A stretch of 64,000 nucleotides of DNA from Plecoglossus altivelis (taxonomy: Eukaryota; Chordata; Actinopteri; Osmeriformes; Plecoglossidae): assembly GCA_036571765.1 (NCBI GenBank), contig BROE01000007.1:1198503-1262502 (forward strand), written 5' to 3'. The notes below the pieces were generated by a model, which saw nothing but the letters and a program-made list of their open reading frames with translations, was not told the DNA's origin and ran no database searches. Positions 1 to 11,400 of the stretch are shown piece by piece (the stretch's first letter is position 1; each line of letters opens with the position of its first letter). A program made the translations under genes and the position numbers.

Positions 1-217
1 GCATGAGGGATGAAATGGTAGACTATCAAGTTTCTAAACAAAGCTCATCAGTCGATGCAGCCTTCCACGGCACAAATTCACAGGGGACACTTTTGTTCTT
101 GGAATCTCTGTAAGTGCTAAATTAACGTAGTATATATGGCAATGAGATATTGGTATATATAAGGGGGAGAGCACATGCAGTTTTACTGTGATAACTACAT
201 CACACAAAATACGAGCC
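1..217 (+). other. 5' flank / probable 5' UTR of slc18a3
   Basis: This is the sequence immediately upstream of the transporter start codon. It contains no open frame of note and no clear TATA box or initiator. The slc18a3 reading frame stays open upstream to an ATG at 188, but those ten extra codons do not look like the family N-terminus. The stretch is therefore read as 5' UTR. The upstream cholinergic promoter and any shared non-coding first exon would lie outside the window. Confidence 0.4.
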
Positions 218-1786
218 ATGGATTCGGAAGGGGTATCCTACGGGCTGGTCAAGTCAGCTGCTGTAAAACTGTCTGAGATGGGTGAAAAAACGAAGCAATT
301 GGGAACGGCAATCAAGGATCCTCATCAGCAAAGACGGATTATTTTAGTGATCGTCTGCGTGGCTTTACTTCTAGACAACATGCTCTATATGGTAATTGTG
401 CCGATTATTCCAGATTACCTTGCTGATCTAGAGATTGAACAAGCAGAGCAAGTGCATGTAGTTATCAATATCAATTCCTCAACGAACAGCACAAACCAAG
501 CTAAAAGCAATAAAGACAATTTGGACGTCCAAATAGGAGTACTTTTTGCTTCGAAGGCTATCCTGCAACTATTAGTAAATCCATTGTCAGGAACTTTCAT
601 AGATCGCGTGGGATATGACATTCCGCTTTTAATCGGACTAACCATTATGTTTATCTCTACATGTATATTCGCTTTCGCAGATAATTATGCAACCTTGTTT
701 GTGGCCCGCAGTTTACAAGGGCTGGGCTCAGCTTTTGCGGACACATCTGGAATTGCTATGATAGCAGATAAATACACCGAGGAGGCAGAGAGAAGTAAAG
801 CCCTTGGCATTGCGTTGGCGTTCATTTCTTTTGGAAGCCTGGTGGCGCCTCCGTTTGGGGGTATTTTGTACGAGTTCGCAGGGAAACGCGTACCGTTTTT
901 TGTACTTGCCTCCATATGTCTGGCGGACGGCATCCTGCTTTTGACTGTGATAAAGCCATTCTCCAACAAGACTAGAGAGAACAGGCTGGTAGGTACCCCC
1001 ATATACAGACTCATGATTGATCCGTACATAGCTGTGGTGGCAGGTGCGCTGACGGTCTGTAACATCCCACTGGCCTTCCTGGAGCCAACCATTGCAAACT
1101 GGATGGAAAGCACCATGCACTCCACAAAGTGGGAGATGGGATTAACATGGTTACCAGCATTCTTTCCACATGTCCTGGGTGTATACATAACTGTTAAATT
1201 AGCTTCCAAGTACCCAAATTTGCAATGGTTTTACGGTGCTATAGGTATGGTTATTATCGGTGCAAGTTCCTGCACAATACCAGCATGCAAAACATTTGGA
1301 CAACTAATTGCCCCCCTATGCGGGATATGCTTTGGCATTGCTCTTGTAGACACTGCTCTCTTACCGACTCTTGCTTTTCTGGTCGATGTGCGTCATGTGT
1401 CAGTGTATGGCAGTGTGTATGCTATAGCTGATATATCCTATTCAGTTGCATATGCCATGGGTCCCATAGTTGCCGGTCAAATAGTGCATAACCACGGGTT
1501 TGTGCAACTTAATTTAGGTATGGGTCTCGTCAATGTTCTTTACGCGCCGGCCCTTCTACTACTCCGTAACGTATGCCAAATGAAACCGTCCTACTCAGAG
1601 AGAGATAACCTTCTGGAAGAGGCGCCTCAGGGTCTTTACGACACCATCAAGATGGAGGAGCGGAGAGGTAAGAAGAAGGGCTATAGGTCTGCAGGAAACT
1701 TCCTGCCGGTCGACGAAAACGGCTTTGACCCCTTTCGATCACAAAGGTCGCATTTAGATGATGCCTCCGGTATTGAGTACAGTTAA
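218..1786 (+). CDS. slc18a3: Vesicular acetylcholine transporter (SLC18A3/VAChT), intronless
   Basis: This is a proton/acetylcholine antiporter of the major facilitator superfamily that fills synaptic vesicles in cholinergic neurons. The single exon encodes 522 residues, close to the mammalian ~530. I chose the ATG at 218 over the in-frame ATG at 188 because it has a strong context (GAGCCATGG) and gives the usual short cytosolic N-terminus. Visible features: TM1 at about residues 41-63 with the conserved Asp53 in LLLDNMLYM; a lumenal loop at about 66-105 with two N-glycosylation sequons (NSS at 86, NST at 90), shorter than in mammals; LQGLGSAFADTSGIAMIADKY; FGGILYEFAGKRVPF; and a TM11-like YAIADISYSVAYAMGP with conserved Asp residues. 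The cytosolic tail has SERDNLL at about 460-466, the acidic/dileucine trafficking signal of this transporter. It lies upstream of chat on the same strand, as in other animals. I cannot tell whether it is the a or b teleost paralogue. Confidence 0.97.
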   Translation: MDSEGVSYGLVKSAAVKLSEMGEKTKQLGTAIKDPHQQRRIILVIVCVALLLDNMLYMVIVPIIPDYLADLEIEQAEQVHVVININSSTNSTNQAKSNKDNLDVQIGVLFASKAILQLLVNPLSGTFIDRVGYDIPLLIGLTIMFISTCIFAFADNYATLFVARSLQGLGSAFADTSGIAMIADKYTEEAERSKALGIALAFISFGSLVAPPFGGILYEFAGKRVPFFVLASICLADGILLLTVIKPFSNKTRENRLVGTPIYRLMIDPYIAVVAGALTVCNIPLAFLEPTIANWMESTMHSTKWEMGLTWLPAFFPHVLGVYITVKLASKYPNLQWFYGAIGMVIIGASSCTIPACKTFGQLIAPLCGICFGIALVDTALLPTLAFLVDVRHVSVYGSVYAIADISYSVAYAMGPIVAGQIVHNHGFVQLNLGMGLVNVLYAPALLLLRNVCQMKPSYSERDNLLEEAPQGLYDTIKMEERRGKKKGYRSAGNFLPVDENGFDPFRSQRSHLDDASGIEYS

Positions 1787-4700
1787 CTTTTGAAAATTAC
1801 GGCACAAATTGGCAACATTCCCATTGAACACTTAAACTTTGCTAAAACTGAAGAGTATAGTCGATGAACAAGATGGTATGAACTGATGTGCAATATAAAC
1901 AGCCATTCACTAAGCACGATTGTATGATCTGTTTCGCTAGTTCATTTAATTGAAAGTAATTTAATCGTGTTGAATCGCCTATAACCCAATGAACATGCAA
2001 TCTGAGTTTTTGTGAGAGAGCAATCAAGTGTTGAATTTGTGTGCACAATATGCGCGTGCACGCATTGCGAGTACAATATGCGAGTATATGACAGTAAAAA
2101 AAAGTGAAATGCAAGACTACCAATGCAGATTAGACTATGTTGATAAATCCTAGATAGAGTGAAAACTTTATCTGTGAAAAAAACGGGCAAAAATATTATG
2201 AAGTAGCCTATATAACGCAAATCAAGACTTTATCGTATATATTTCAATATCAGATAACATTTTTTCCTTTGAAATGCAGTGTTTCTATGAAGTGTATCAT
2301 GACAAATGTGTAGGATATATATGGATATATCAACATTGTAAATTATAGGTTATGTGGGCCTTTGCATTGAGTGTTTGCGTGTTTGTTAAAATGGTTCATT
2401 GTTCAAATGTGAAGTCGGTTATTCTACTTGTTGGTAATGTATTGAATACATCTATGTGAAGTAATCGATTGTTGTTTAAATATAATAAAAATGAATGTGT
2501 GTGATGTGTCACATTTGTCAGAGTCAAACGATCATATAACGTGCTATGGAAAAAAAGAAGACGAAGGATGAGAATGACTATAGATGGAATTCAATTTGAC
2601 CACAAACACGGAGCAGAACGCAATTTTTGCTTGATGAACTAGATTTCACATTGCATATGCACCAGTTGCACGACATTAAATCAAAACAAAATCGGTTGAC
2701 TAGGCAGATATGGAATTTCTCGGAGTTTCTCTGTAGCTATTAATCTCAACGGAACTGTTTCAGTGTAGCCTATACATGAGAGTCACAGCTATAAGCCTAA
2801 ACGCATCTTTGCGCACTCGTGTGTTCGCGCATGTGTGAAATATCGGATGAGAAGACCTAACAATATCAAGACAACCAAACTAAATGGTCAATCAAATCCT
2901 CTCACCACATGGACATAATCTTACCATTATTGTTGCCAGCTAGCCCCAATCAAGTCGAAAATGGTGTTAAATGTTATGTCAAACGGAGCCAACTTAAAAC
3001 AAAGTACTGATAAACTCAGACTCAGCTCAAAAGGGATCTTGCCCAACAGTCCATTGACTACCACACCAAAGACGATTTCCAAGCTCAGAAGTCAGAGGGA
3101 AAGAAACTTCCAAATACCATGTGCATGACCGGATTGATTGGGATTAATTGAATTGAATGAATTGGATTTGATTTCTTTCCTACACCAGACTACATAGGAA
3201 CATGGAAGTAAATGCACAAACAGGGTGAAATGCTTGGGCACCTTCGCACCCACTGTTCTTTGTTGTCTTGATGAGTCATATTCAGACATGGTTATTTACT
3301 TATTTTTAAATTTTGTGTTGCGGTTCACAAACGTATGAGCTTGTTACTACAGTGTGTATGATCCCACACACCCACACAGGGCTCGACAATGACGAGATAG
3401 CGATAACAAAAACAGTACAATTTGTGTTTACGTCAAGGCAAGTAACCTATGCTGAATGAGCAGTAACCTTTTAATGAAATAAATCTCAATCAAAATCATT
3501 TGGTGATATTTGTTCAGCAATCTTAAAATGAGGATATATTCACAAGGTGATATTCCGAGGGTCTCCAAAAACTGCAGCACAGCCTGCCACTTTCATGCAC
3601 CTCAATTCTGCTTTACGGAAATATGTTGAAAATCAAAATGTGTTATTGTCATGCGTCACAACCAAATGTTAAACTGAAAAAGTATATCTGCTCAAAATGT
3701 ATATGTTTGGTTTTACATGCATGCGGATATCTTTTTGTTTTGTACACTGGCACTTTGCTGGTTTGTTACTGCATTATTTTAGTCACTTGTTCTTGGTCAG
3801 CCAAGTAAACAACATGTTTGGTGGATTTGATGCAAATTCGTGAAAGTTTAGTTTGAAAGGAATTATGATTTTAACGTAGCTCAAGTATCCCTAAATGATA
3901 ATGATAGTGAAGTTACATGAAATAGGTGACACCAAATAATTTATTGTACAACAAACTGTAAAATAATGACAATGTTTTAAATGAGGTTAATGTCAAGTCA
4001 ACAGTGTTGAATTGATTGAACTTACAATGTTATCAATAGTCTAGAACAAGAAGTGCATACTCTGTGACCTCTTCATTTGTGATTATTTGCCATTCATCAT
4101 GAAAACATCTTCAACCAACAAAGGTTGTGATGACGTTGTGAAGCCACAGTTAACATTTGAGACCGACCATCTACATATTTAAACACCAAAACTAGCATAC
4201 AGGACGGGAAACTCAGCGAACACAATTGTGTGTACAGCAATAAAACGACAAATATCCTAATCATGAATGTGTGACAATTTTCAAAGATTTCATTCGAATG
4301 AAATGTGATGCGTTTTTTTTCTACGATATTAAAATTATGTGCACAAAGATGCATAAGATGGAGTTTGGTGATACAGGTAGGTTTTGGAACAGAGCAACTG
4401 TTACCGGCATCACCTTTGTTGACCTACCTATGTAGCCAGCATATAAAGTTCATCATAATTCATGTCTCGACGTATCAATAAAACATAATGTACACCAATA
4501 TTTACCTGTTACATTAGTCAATATATAAGAGTAAAATGAAAATACAAAGTTCGATGCAAGTTAAAGACACGTGAAACAAAGGTTCCAATAAGTTTTCAAT
4601 GGAAAGTAACACGCAGCCCGGAATACATTCTTTGGGAGGAAGATTGTATTCGCCTACATGAGCATGACTTCCACGATGTCCGGCCTATAGATTGAATGGA

Positions 4701-5221
4701 CAAAACATTGAACTGTTAGTCAGTTTGGAATACAACTAAAATGTTTGCGCGTGTTGGGAAGATAAGGCCTAACAGTCAATCGTGTCATAATATATCCACA
4801 CAACTAACAATATTGTCATCAGGATCATCAGAGGCGAAAATTTATGGGCAGAGGTATTCTTTAAAGTTGAGCTCATTCAAAGAAAACGACCATTTCGAGC
4901 CCAGATAGGATATATTGACAAATACTCCATTACATTCTATAGGCTACCAAAGACTCTTTCAATCCTCAGAGATGGGCAGGGGAAAGCGAGGTCTCAAATC
5001 TTTCTCCACGAATGTGTCGAATGGGAGGAGTTTCCTGTCTCTAAGAGTAGGTAGAGATAAACACTTTTAGATATTTTTTTTTGCGCGTTAAAAAAAGTCA
5101 TAGCTTTCCATGGGAGCTACGCGTGGATGTTCCGGAAAATTAGCAGGAACATTCCTTCTTTTCAGAGGAGTTTTGTCGCGGGGCATCAAAGCATAGATGT
5201 ATTTTTTGTTGAATTTGTAAA
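1787..5221 (+). other. slc18a3 3' UTR and spacer to chat
   Basis: This AT-rich stretch has no credible coding frame. The first ~700 bases are probably the slc18a3 3' UTR, ending near an AATAAA at 2484-2489. The remainder is spacer or a non-coding intron of longer chat transcripts, because in other animals slc18a3 sits inside the first chat intron. I recognised no transposon in it. Confidence 0.4.
2484..2489 (+). terminator. Candidate poly(A) signal of slc18a3
   Basis: This is a canonical AATAAA about 0.7 kb after the slc18a3 stop codon. A T/G-rich stretch follows it (tgtgtgtgatgtgtc), as expected of a downstream element. It is a candidate only, since the hexamer is common in AT-rich DNA. Confidence 0.4.
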
Positions 5222-5240
5222 CCCAATGGTAATATAAAGG
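5222..5240 (+). promoter_or_regulatory. Possible CCAAT/TATA-like promoter element of chat
   Basis: A CCAAT (5222-5226) is followed closely by an AATATAAAGG TATA-like box (about 5231-5240), roughly 135 bases upstream of the chat start codon. The spacing suits a local start site near 5260-5270 for a transcript beginning downstream of slc18a3. However, an AG acceptor at 5305-5306 could instead make this an intron end before a coding exon. The call is weak. Confidence 0.22.
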
Positions 5241-5374
5241 GGCTCCGCATAAAGTCAAGCTATTTTATTGTTGTTTTCACAAGGTGGATTTTCCGGTTGA
5301 ATGCAGGCAAAACTGAAGCTGAGTCGTCTTCATATTATTTTCTCTTGAACTGACTTATCTGGTGATAAATCAAG

Positions 5375-5422
5375 ATGCCTATCCTGGAGGGAGAGACATC
5401 GAAAACCCTGGCAGAGAGCTAT
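5375..5422 (+). CDS. chat: chat coding exon 1
   Basis: Sixteen codons (MPILEGETSKTLAESY) begin in an acceptable start context (ATCAAGATGC) and end at a GTATGT donor in phase 0. The N-terminal tail of ChAT varies between species, so this exon rests on splice phase and position more than on conservation. Other first exons further upstream remain possible. Confidence 0.75.
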
Positions 5423-8400
5423 GTATGTACTTTTTAACATATTCCACAAACTATTCAACTATTGAAATTCAAATCATATGTGCTTGGTCTGATGGCTGGT
5501 CTTAATCTTATTTGATACGTTAAATATATCCATATCAAGGATGGCAAACTGGGTTATTGTGAATCAAAAAATCTTGATATTAGTTATTTTTAGAGCATCA
5601 TTCACGAAGTTGTTAAAAATCATTTACGATGATGGCAGGCAGCAACCCTGTCCATGGTACTGAATCCAGTCTTTTCTATTTCACTGTAGCCAATTGACCG
5701 CAAGGGACATATCTGCAACGTAATTAGACAGACAGAATAACAGCACGTCCCTGCCTAAGATGAGAAATACAATAAGAATTTCAAAATGTTCTAGTAAGTA
5801 CCCCCATGTGATTTAATCATAATAATGATCGGCTATCACACAATGATCACAAATTCATTGCCACTATAGGTATTAAGGAAACATTGTCACTTACAACCCG
5901 AAATGTATTAAACTGAGTTCTCCTAGCCTCAACAACCCTTAAATCTTCAATTCCAATCTTGATTGATCCTGCAGACTTCAACATTTCCTGCTCACCTTGG
6001 CTCAATAGAGAAAAATGTTAATGTCCCAAAGGGCTCGGTGAAATGAAAAGGAAAACATTTTAAAGACATTTTAAAGACATTTTATTAAATCTGGTTCTGA
6101 TAATTTCAGTGTTAAAGAGAACTTCAAGAGTAAAATTAGATTCTTGACTAATGAGTACAGGCCTGTGGATGTTTTGTCTTCTTGTAATACAGGAAGGGGA
6201 ATGTTTCAATGAATGTAACCATATACCTATGATGCAGGAACTTCCCAAGGTGCCTGTTCCACCTTTGAGTCAAACACTGGACAAGTATCTGAAGTGTGTT
6301 CAACACCTTGTTGATGAGGAACAATTTCACAAGACAAAAGCCATAGTGGAGAGGTTTAGGGCTGCTGGAGGCATGGGAGAGCTACTCCAGAGAAAACTTC
6401 TGGAGAGGAGAGACAAGACTGAAAACTGGGTAAATTCATTATTCAGTCCAGCAACTGTGATTGTAGTGGAGTGTCTTGAGTATCTTGTTCTAGCAACAGA
6501 AATGGTATTTCCTTTTTTAAATGACCAAGTGTATGGCTGATCTAGTGTGTGACCCATTCCCTAAATAAAGTAAAAAGAACTAAAGTTGTAGCTAAAACTT
6601 GTAACGTTAATTCGACTGTTGAAATAGTTGAATTCAGGGTTTTTTCTTCCCTCTTCGTGCCTCAGGTTTCAGACTACTGGCTTGAGGATATGTATTTGAA
6701 AAACAGATTACCCCTTCCAGTGAACTCCAGTCCTGTCATAGTGTTCCCAAAACAAACATTTAGAGATCTCAAAGACTCCTTAAGGTATGTACTTGTCTAT
6801 AGTAGATAGCACAAAATAGTTAAGGTAAATGCTCTGTAGTTGCTGAAGGTTTACGCTCTGGCCACTATAAATTAAGACTGGTTCAGATTTACAGACAAGG
6901 TTGTGGCACTATTAGCCTTCTGCATAATTTCTTATCTAAATATTAACCTCTTTATTAAATGCAAAATAAGTTTACAAAATACCAAACCTACTCAGCCCCT
7001 ATAAGTCACTATTAGCTTTTGTCAGCCTCAGCATACTTGAACGCTTACAGAGCAGCTAAGGTTAGCTGGTAACACACTGATAAAGCTTGATATTAGATCG
7101 GGAGTGACAGGACCAAGTTCTCCACGATGCCTGTGGTTTCCTCCATTCAGGGTTCTGGTCTAGCCCCCTGGTCTTTTATCCATTGATCTGGAAATGGTAT
7201 CAAGGGATGAACATAAAGCAACAACTAGACAAATGACATAAAGCACCAGGCCTGCGAATGGCTCTGTACTTCTATCTAAGCACACTGCCAACTCTCTCTT
7301 TATCTCTCACTAACACATATTAATATACTACAGATTTGATTACAAGACCTCCATTAAAAGATGAGAAGTTTGTTATGGCGTCAGTCCATTTCCAGGACCT
7401 TCATGACTGTATAAACAAGTACCAGAAGTTGGTGCGTTCATACACAGTGAATTAGAAATATGGATGGATAAAATACACAGGAACAGGTACAAAAGGAAAC
7501 AAATATTTTTTACACAAAATCAGCAGATGGATTATAACTTTAAAGCACTGTATAATATATGCATACTAATTATGGTACATATAGATACAAATCTGTATAT
7601 GAGGTAAGGTGGTTAAATATTTGAAGAATGTTACTATATTGTCTTAACAGATACAGTATTGCCTCATTGTATTGGCACATATCTTCTTCTTTTAATACAA
7701 AAAAATGCTTATAGGATTTTTTTTTTGGTCTTAGATTTTCTGCTCGTCTCATCACAGGAGTACTGGAGTATAAGACCCTTATTGATGAGTAAGTGTCTTA
7801 GCATACAAAAGCCCTCCATCCACTAAACATAAAATATGATCAAACTATTTGCTGTTGATACGTAACCTACAATTTCAGAGCATTAATCCCCCATTTAAAG
7901 AATTGTTTGTTTGGCTTGCAGACGTGCACTACCGGTCGACTATGCCAGTGGGAAGTTAGCAGGGATACCTCTGTGTATGGAGCAGCACTACCGTCTCTTC
8001 ACATCGTACCGCCTGCCCGGCTTCAAGACAGACACGCTGGTTGTCCAAAAGAACCCACCCCTCTGTACGCAACAGCACATCACTGTGACCTACAAGAGCC
8101 AGGTCCGGGCACACATTATTCTGACACCATCATTTTAGCACAAATCAAAAATCATAGACATAACTCTTGATCAATAGAGGTATCACCCTTTGCTACCTCC
8201 CACCTACTGCTTCCATGTCTATTCTAAAACAACAAATTAAAGAAATTAGCACTATAATGCTAAGCAAGGCCAGAAGGTTTCACTATTTAAAAAAGATTAT
8301 GAACTACATAACTCACTTATGATGGAATATCATGAAAAAGCTGAGTGGGAGGTGGCCTTCTCTGCAACTTCATGGTTCGGTGCATGCAATCAAATGAAGA

Positions 8401-11400
8401 ATACATCTTTATATGTTGTTTAATGAGATGATTTAACTACTGTGTCAGCATTGCCACTCAACTTCATCATTTGACTGCATCTGCACTGAAATAAAGATAT
8501 GTAAATTGGCTATGCAAAAGTGTATCAAACAAAATGTAAAACAGGGGCACTCATTGGACTTAATATCAAATATCTCCAAAGTCCCTAATGGAAAATGTTA
8601 GCCGTTTACACATGTAATATAGGCTTTTGTGAATAAATGTTTAGACTGTGCCACTAAAGTAACTAGTGCACAGTGCCCATGATAAAATCTGTGGCACACA
8701 CACACAGAAACAGATTCCTGGAATTACAGGTCACAATGCCCACGATGATGTCAGTGACATACACGGATGTCTGGAAATATAAATAGTGCTGTGCCTGTGA
8801 TGCAGCTAGCAATTACATTTCTTTTTGGTAGCTTTGGTACGTATATTTTTCAGGTCACAAATTCTGTCATAACTGAAGTACTTGTTCAATCTCATCAACT
8901 CTAGTCACAACAAATTGCCAATGCTCTAGTACAATTATGCAATTGACTATTTAGCCTTCTTATGTCTGCTGTTTTCTATATGATCAATTCCTTATGTTAT
9001 GTTGATCAATGTGTATTATGCCCTACTGATTCTCTGTTAATTGTGTTAGCACCACTAACATGTAAACATTTAATTCACAACAGAAGTCTTTACATGCCTG
9101 GTTTAGACAGTTGCCATGATTGCAGGCCTAATTAACCATACAGCACTCACATGTACAGTTCTGCCTAGGAGGTTTTCGCTATGTTTACAAATAATACAAA
9201 ACTTTTAATATTTGTATTCTTTGCACAATGCAATTCTAAAAATAGTCTTGCTTTTTATGAATTCCATTTGCATAAATAAGATTATTGACTTGGGAAACTG
9301 AATTCTTACAAACCTTTGTGGATTGCTATATAACCATGCCTCAAATTCAGAAGAAACCAAGGAAGCTAAATTGGTAGGAATAGTGCCTATGTCCGTGATG
9401 CAACATGATAATTATCATGTAGCACGTTATCAACACCCCTCCTTGAACCGCCACCTTAACGTGGTGGAGGGGTTTGAGTGCTTGAATGATCCCAGGAGCT
9501 ATGTTGTTGGGGGCAATAAGCCCCTGGTAGGGTTTCCCATGGCAAACTGGTCCTAGGTGACTAGCCAGACTAAGTGCGGTTCAACAAAAACCCCTATGAC
9601 GACAAAACTAAAGAGAATCGTTACGTCGCCCGGACTGGCGTTACCGGGGCCCCACCCTGGAGCCAGGCCTGGGGTGGGTGCTCGCAGGCCAGCGCCTGGT
9701 GGCCGGGTCTTTGCCCATGGGACCCGGTCGGGTATAGCCCGAAAAGGCGACGTGGGATCACCTTCCTGCAGGCCCACAACCCCCAGGAAGGACCGTAGGG
9801 GGCCGGTGCAGTGTGTTTTGGGCGGCGGTCAGGGGCAGGTGCCTGGACGACCGAGGCCATGCACACGGTCTCTAGCGCTGGGGACTGTCACCTCGCTGGC
9901 AGGAAAGGAGCCCGAGCTTGTGCGGGAGGTAGAGCGTTACCGGCTAGATATAGTCGGCCTCACCTCCAAGCGCAGCCTGGGTTCTGGGTCCATTATCCTC
10001 GAGAGAGGCTGGACTCTACATTTCTCTGGCGTTGCTCGCGGGGAGAGGCGGCGGGCTGGCGTGGGCTTGCTCATAGCCCCGTGGCTCAGCCGCCACGTGT
10101 TGGGGTTTACCCCGGTAGACGAGAGGGTCGTGTCCCTGCGCCTTCAAGCCGGGGACAGGTCTCTCACTGTTGTATCGGTCTATGGGCCGAACAGCAGTGC
10201 AGAGTACCTGGCCTTCTTGGGGTCCCTGGGAGGGGTACTGGATAGTGCACCGACCGGGGACTCCATTGTTCTGCTGGGGGACTTCAACGCCCATGTGGGT
10301 AACGACAGTGACACCTGGAGAGGTGTGATTGGGAGGAACGGTCCCCCCGATCTGAACCCGAGCGGTGTTTTGTTGTTGGACTTCTGTGCTAGTTACAGTT
10401 TGTCCATAACGAACACCATGTTCGAGCACAAGGGCGTCCATCAGTGCACGTGGCACCAGGGCACCCTAGGCCGAAGGNTCATGGACAGAATTTCTAGGCA
10501 CAGCCAGGGGCCGGAGGGTGTCTGGTTCGGGGGGCACAGGATTTCATCTCTGCTATTCGCAGATGATGTTGTCCTGATGGCTCCATCGGACCGGGACCTA
10601 CAGCATGCACTAGAGCGGTTTGCAGCCGAGTGTGAAGCTGCCGGGATGGGAATCAGCACCTCGAAATCTGAGGCCATGGTTCTCGACCGGAAGAAGGTGG
10701 CTTGCTCCCTCCGGGTGGGTAGGGAGCCCTTGCTTCAAGTGGAGGAGTTCAAGTATCTCGGTGTCTTGTTCACGAGTGAGGGAAGGACGGAACGTGAGAT
10801 TGACAGGCGGATCGGTGCAGCGGCCGCAGTGATGCGCTCTCTGTACCGGTCCGTCGTGGCGAAGAAGGAGCTGAGCCGGAAGGCAAAGCTCTCAATTTAC
10901 CGGTCTATCTACGTTCCCACTCTCACCTATGGTCATGAACTTTGGGTAATGGCCGAAAGGACTAGATCGTGGATACAAGCGGTCGAAATGAGTTTTCTCC
11001 GCAGGGTGGCTGGGCGCTCCCTTAGAGATAAGGTGAGGAGCTCGGTCACACGGGAGGAGCTCGGAGTAGAGCCGCTGCTCCTCCACGTCGAGAGGAGCCA
11101 GCTGAGGTGGCTCGGGCATCTGTTTCGCCTCCCTCGGGAGGCGTTCCGGGCATGTCCTACCGGGAGGCAGCCCCGCGGAAGACCCAGGACACGCTGGAGG
11201 GACTATGTCTCTCGGCTGGCCTGGGAACGCCTCGGGATCCCCCCGGAGGAGCTGGAGGTGGTGTGCGTGGAGAAGGAAGTCTGGGCCTCCCTGCTCAGAC
11301 TGAGCGGAAGAAAATGGATGGATGGATGGATGTTATCAACAGGTAGTTTTGACGTCACACATTTATTTATGTAACACAATTCTCTTATCTATACCAGGTA

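Noticed and set aside
188..217. Upstream in-frame ATG extending the transporter by ten residues
   Set aside because: The next ATG at 218 has a much better start context and gives the family-like N-terminus.
6151..6237. Upstream extension of chat exon 2 beginning with an ATG at 6151
   Set aside because: A consensus acceptor lies at 6237, and the residues before it do not resemble ChAT. Exon 1 at 5375 joins in the correct phase.
7333..7455. Short open frame after a CAG acceptor, with a GTGCGT donor candidate, in chat intron 3
   Set aside because: Its frame is incompatible with exons 3 and 4 and the residues do not align to the enzyme. It may be a decayed or chance exon-like sequence.
9553..9866. 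Minus-strand open frames over the GC-rich Rex3 5' region (and the same at 28179-28415)
   Set aside because: Antisense shadows of a GC-rich retrotransposon; present in both copies because the element is repeated.
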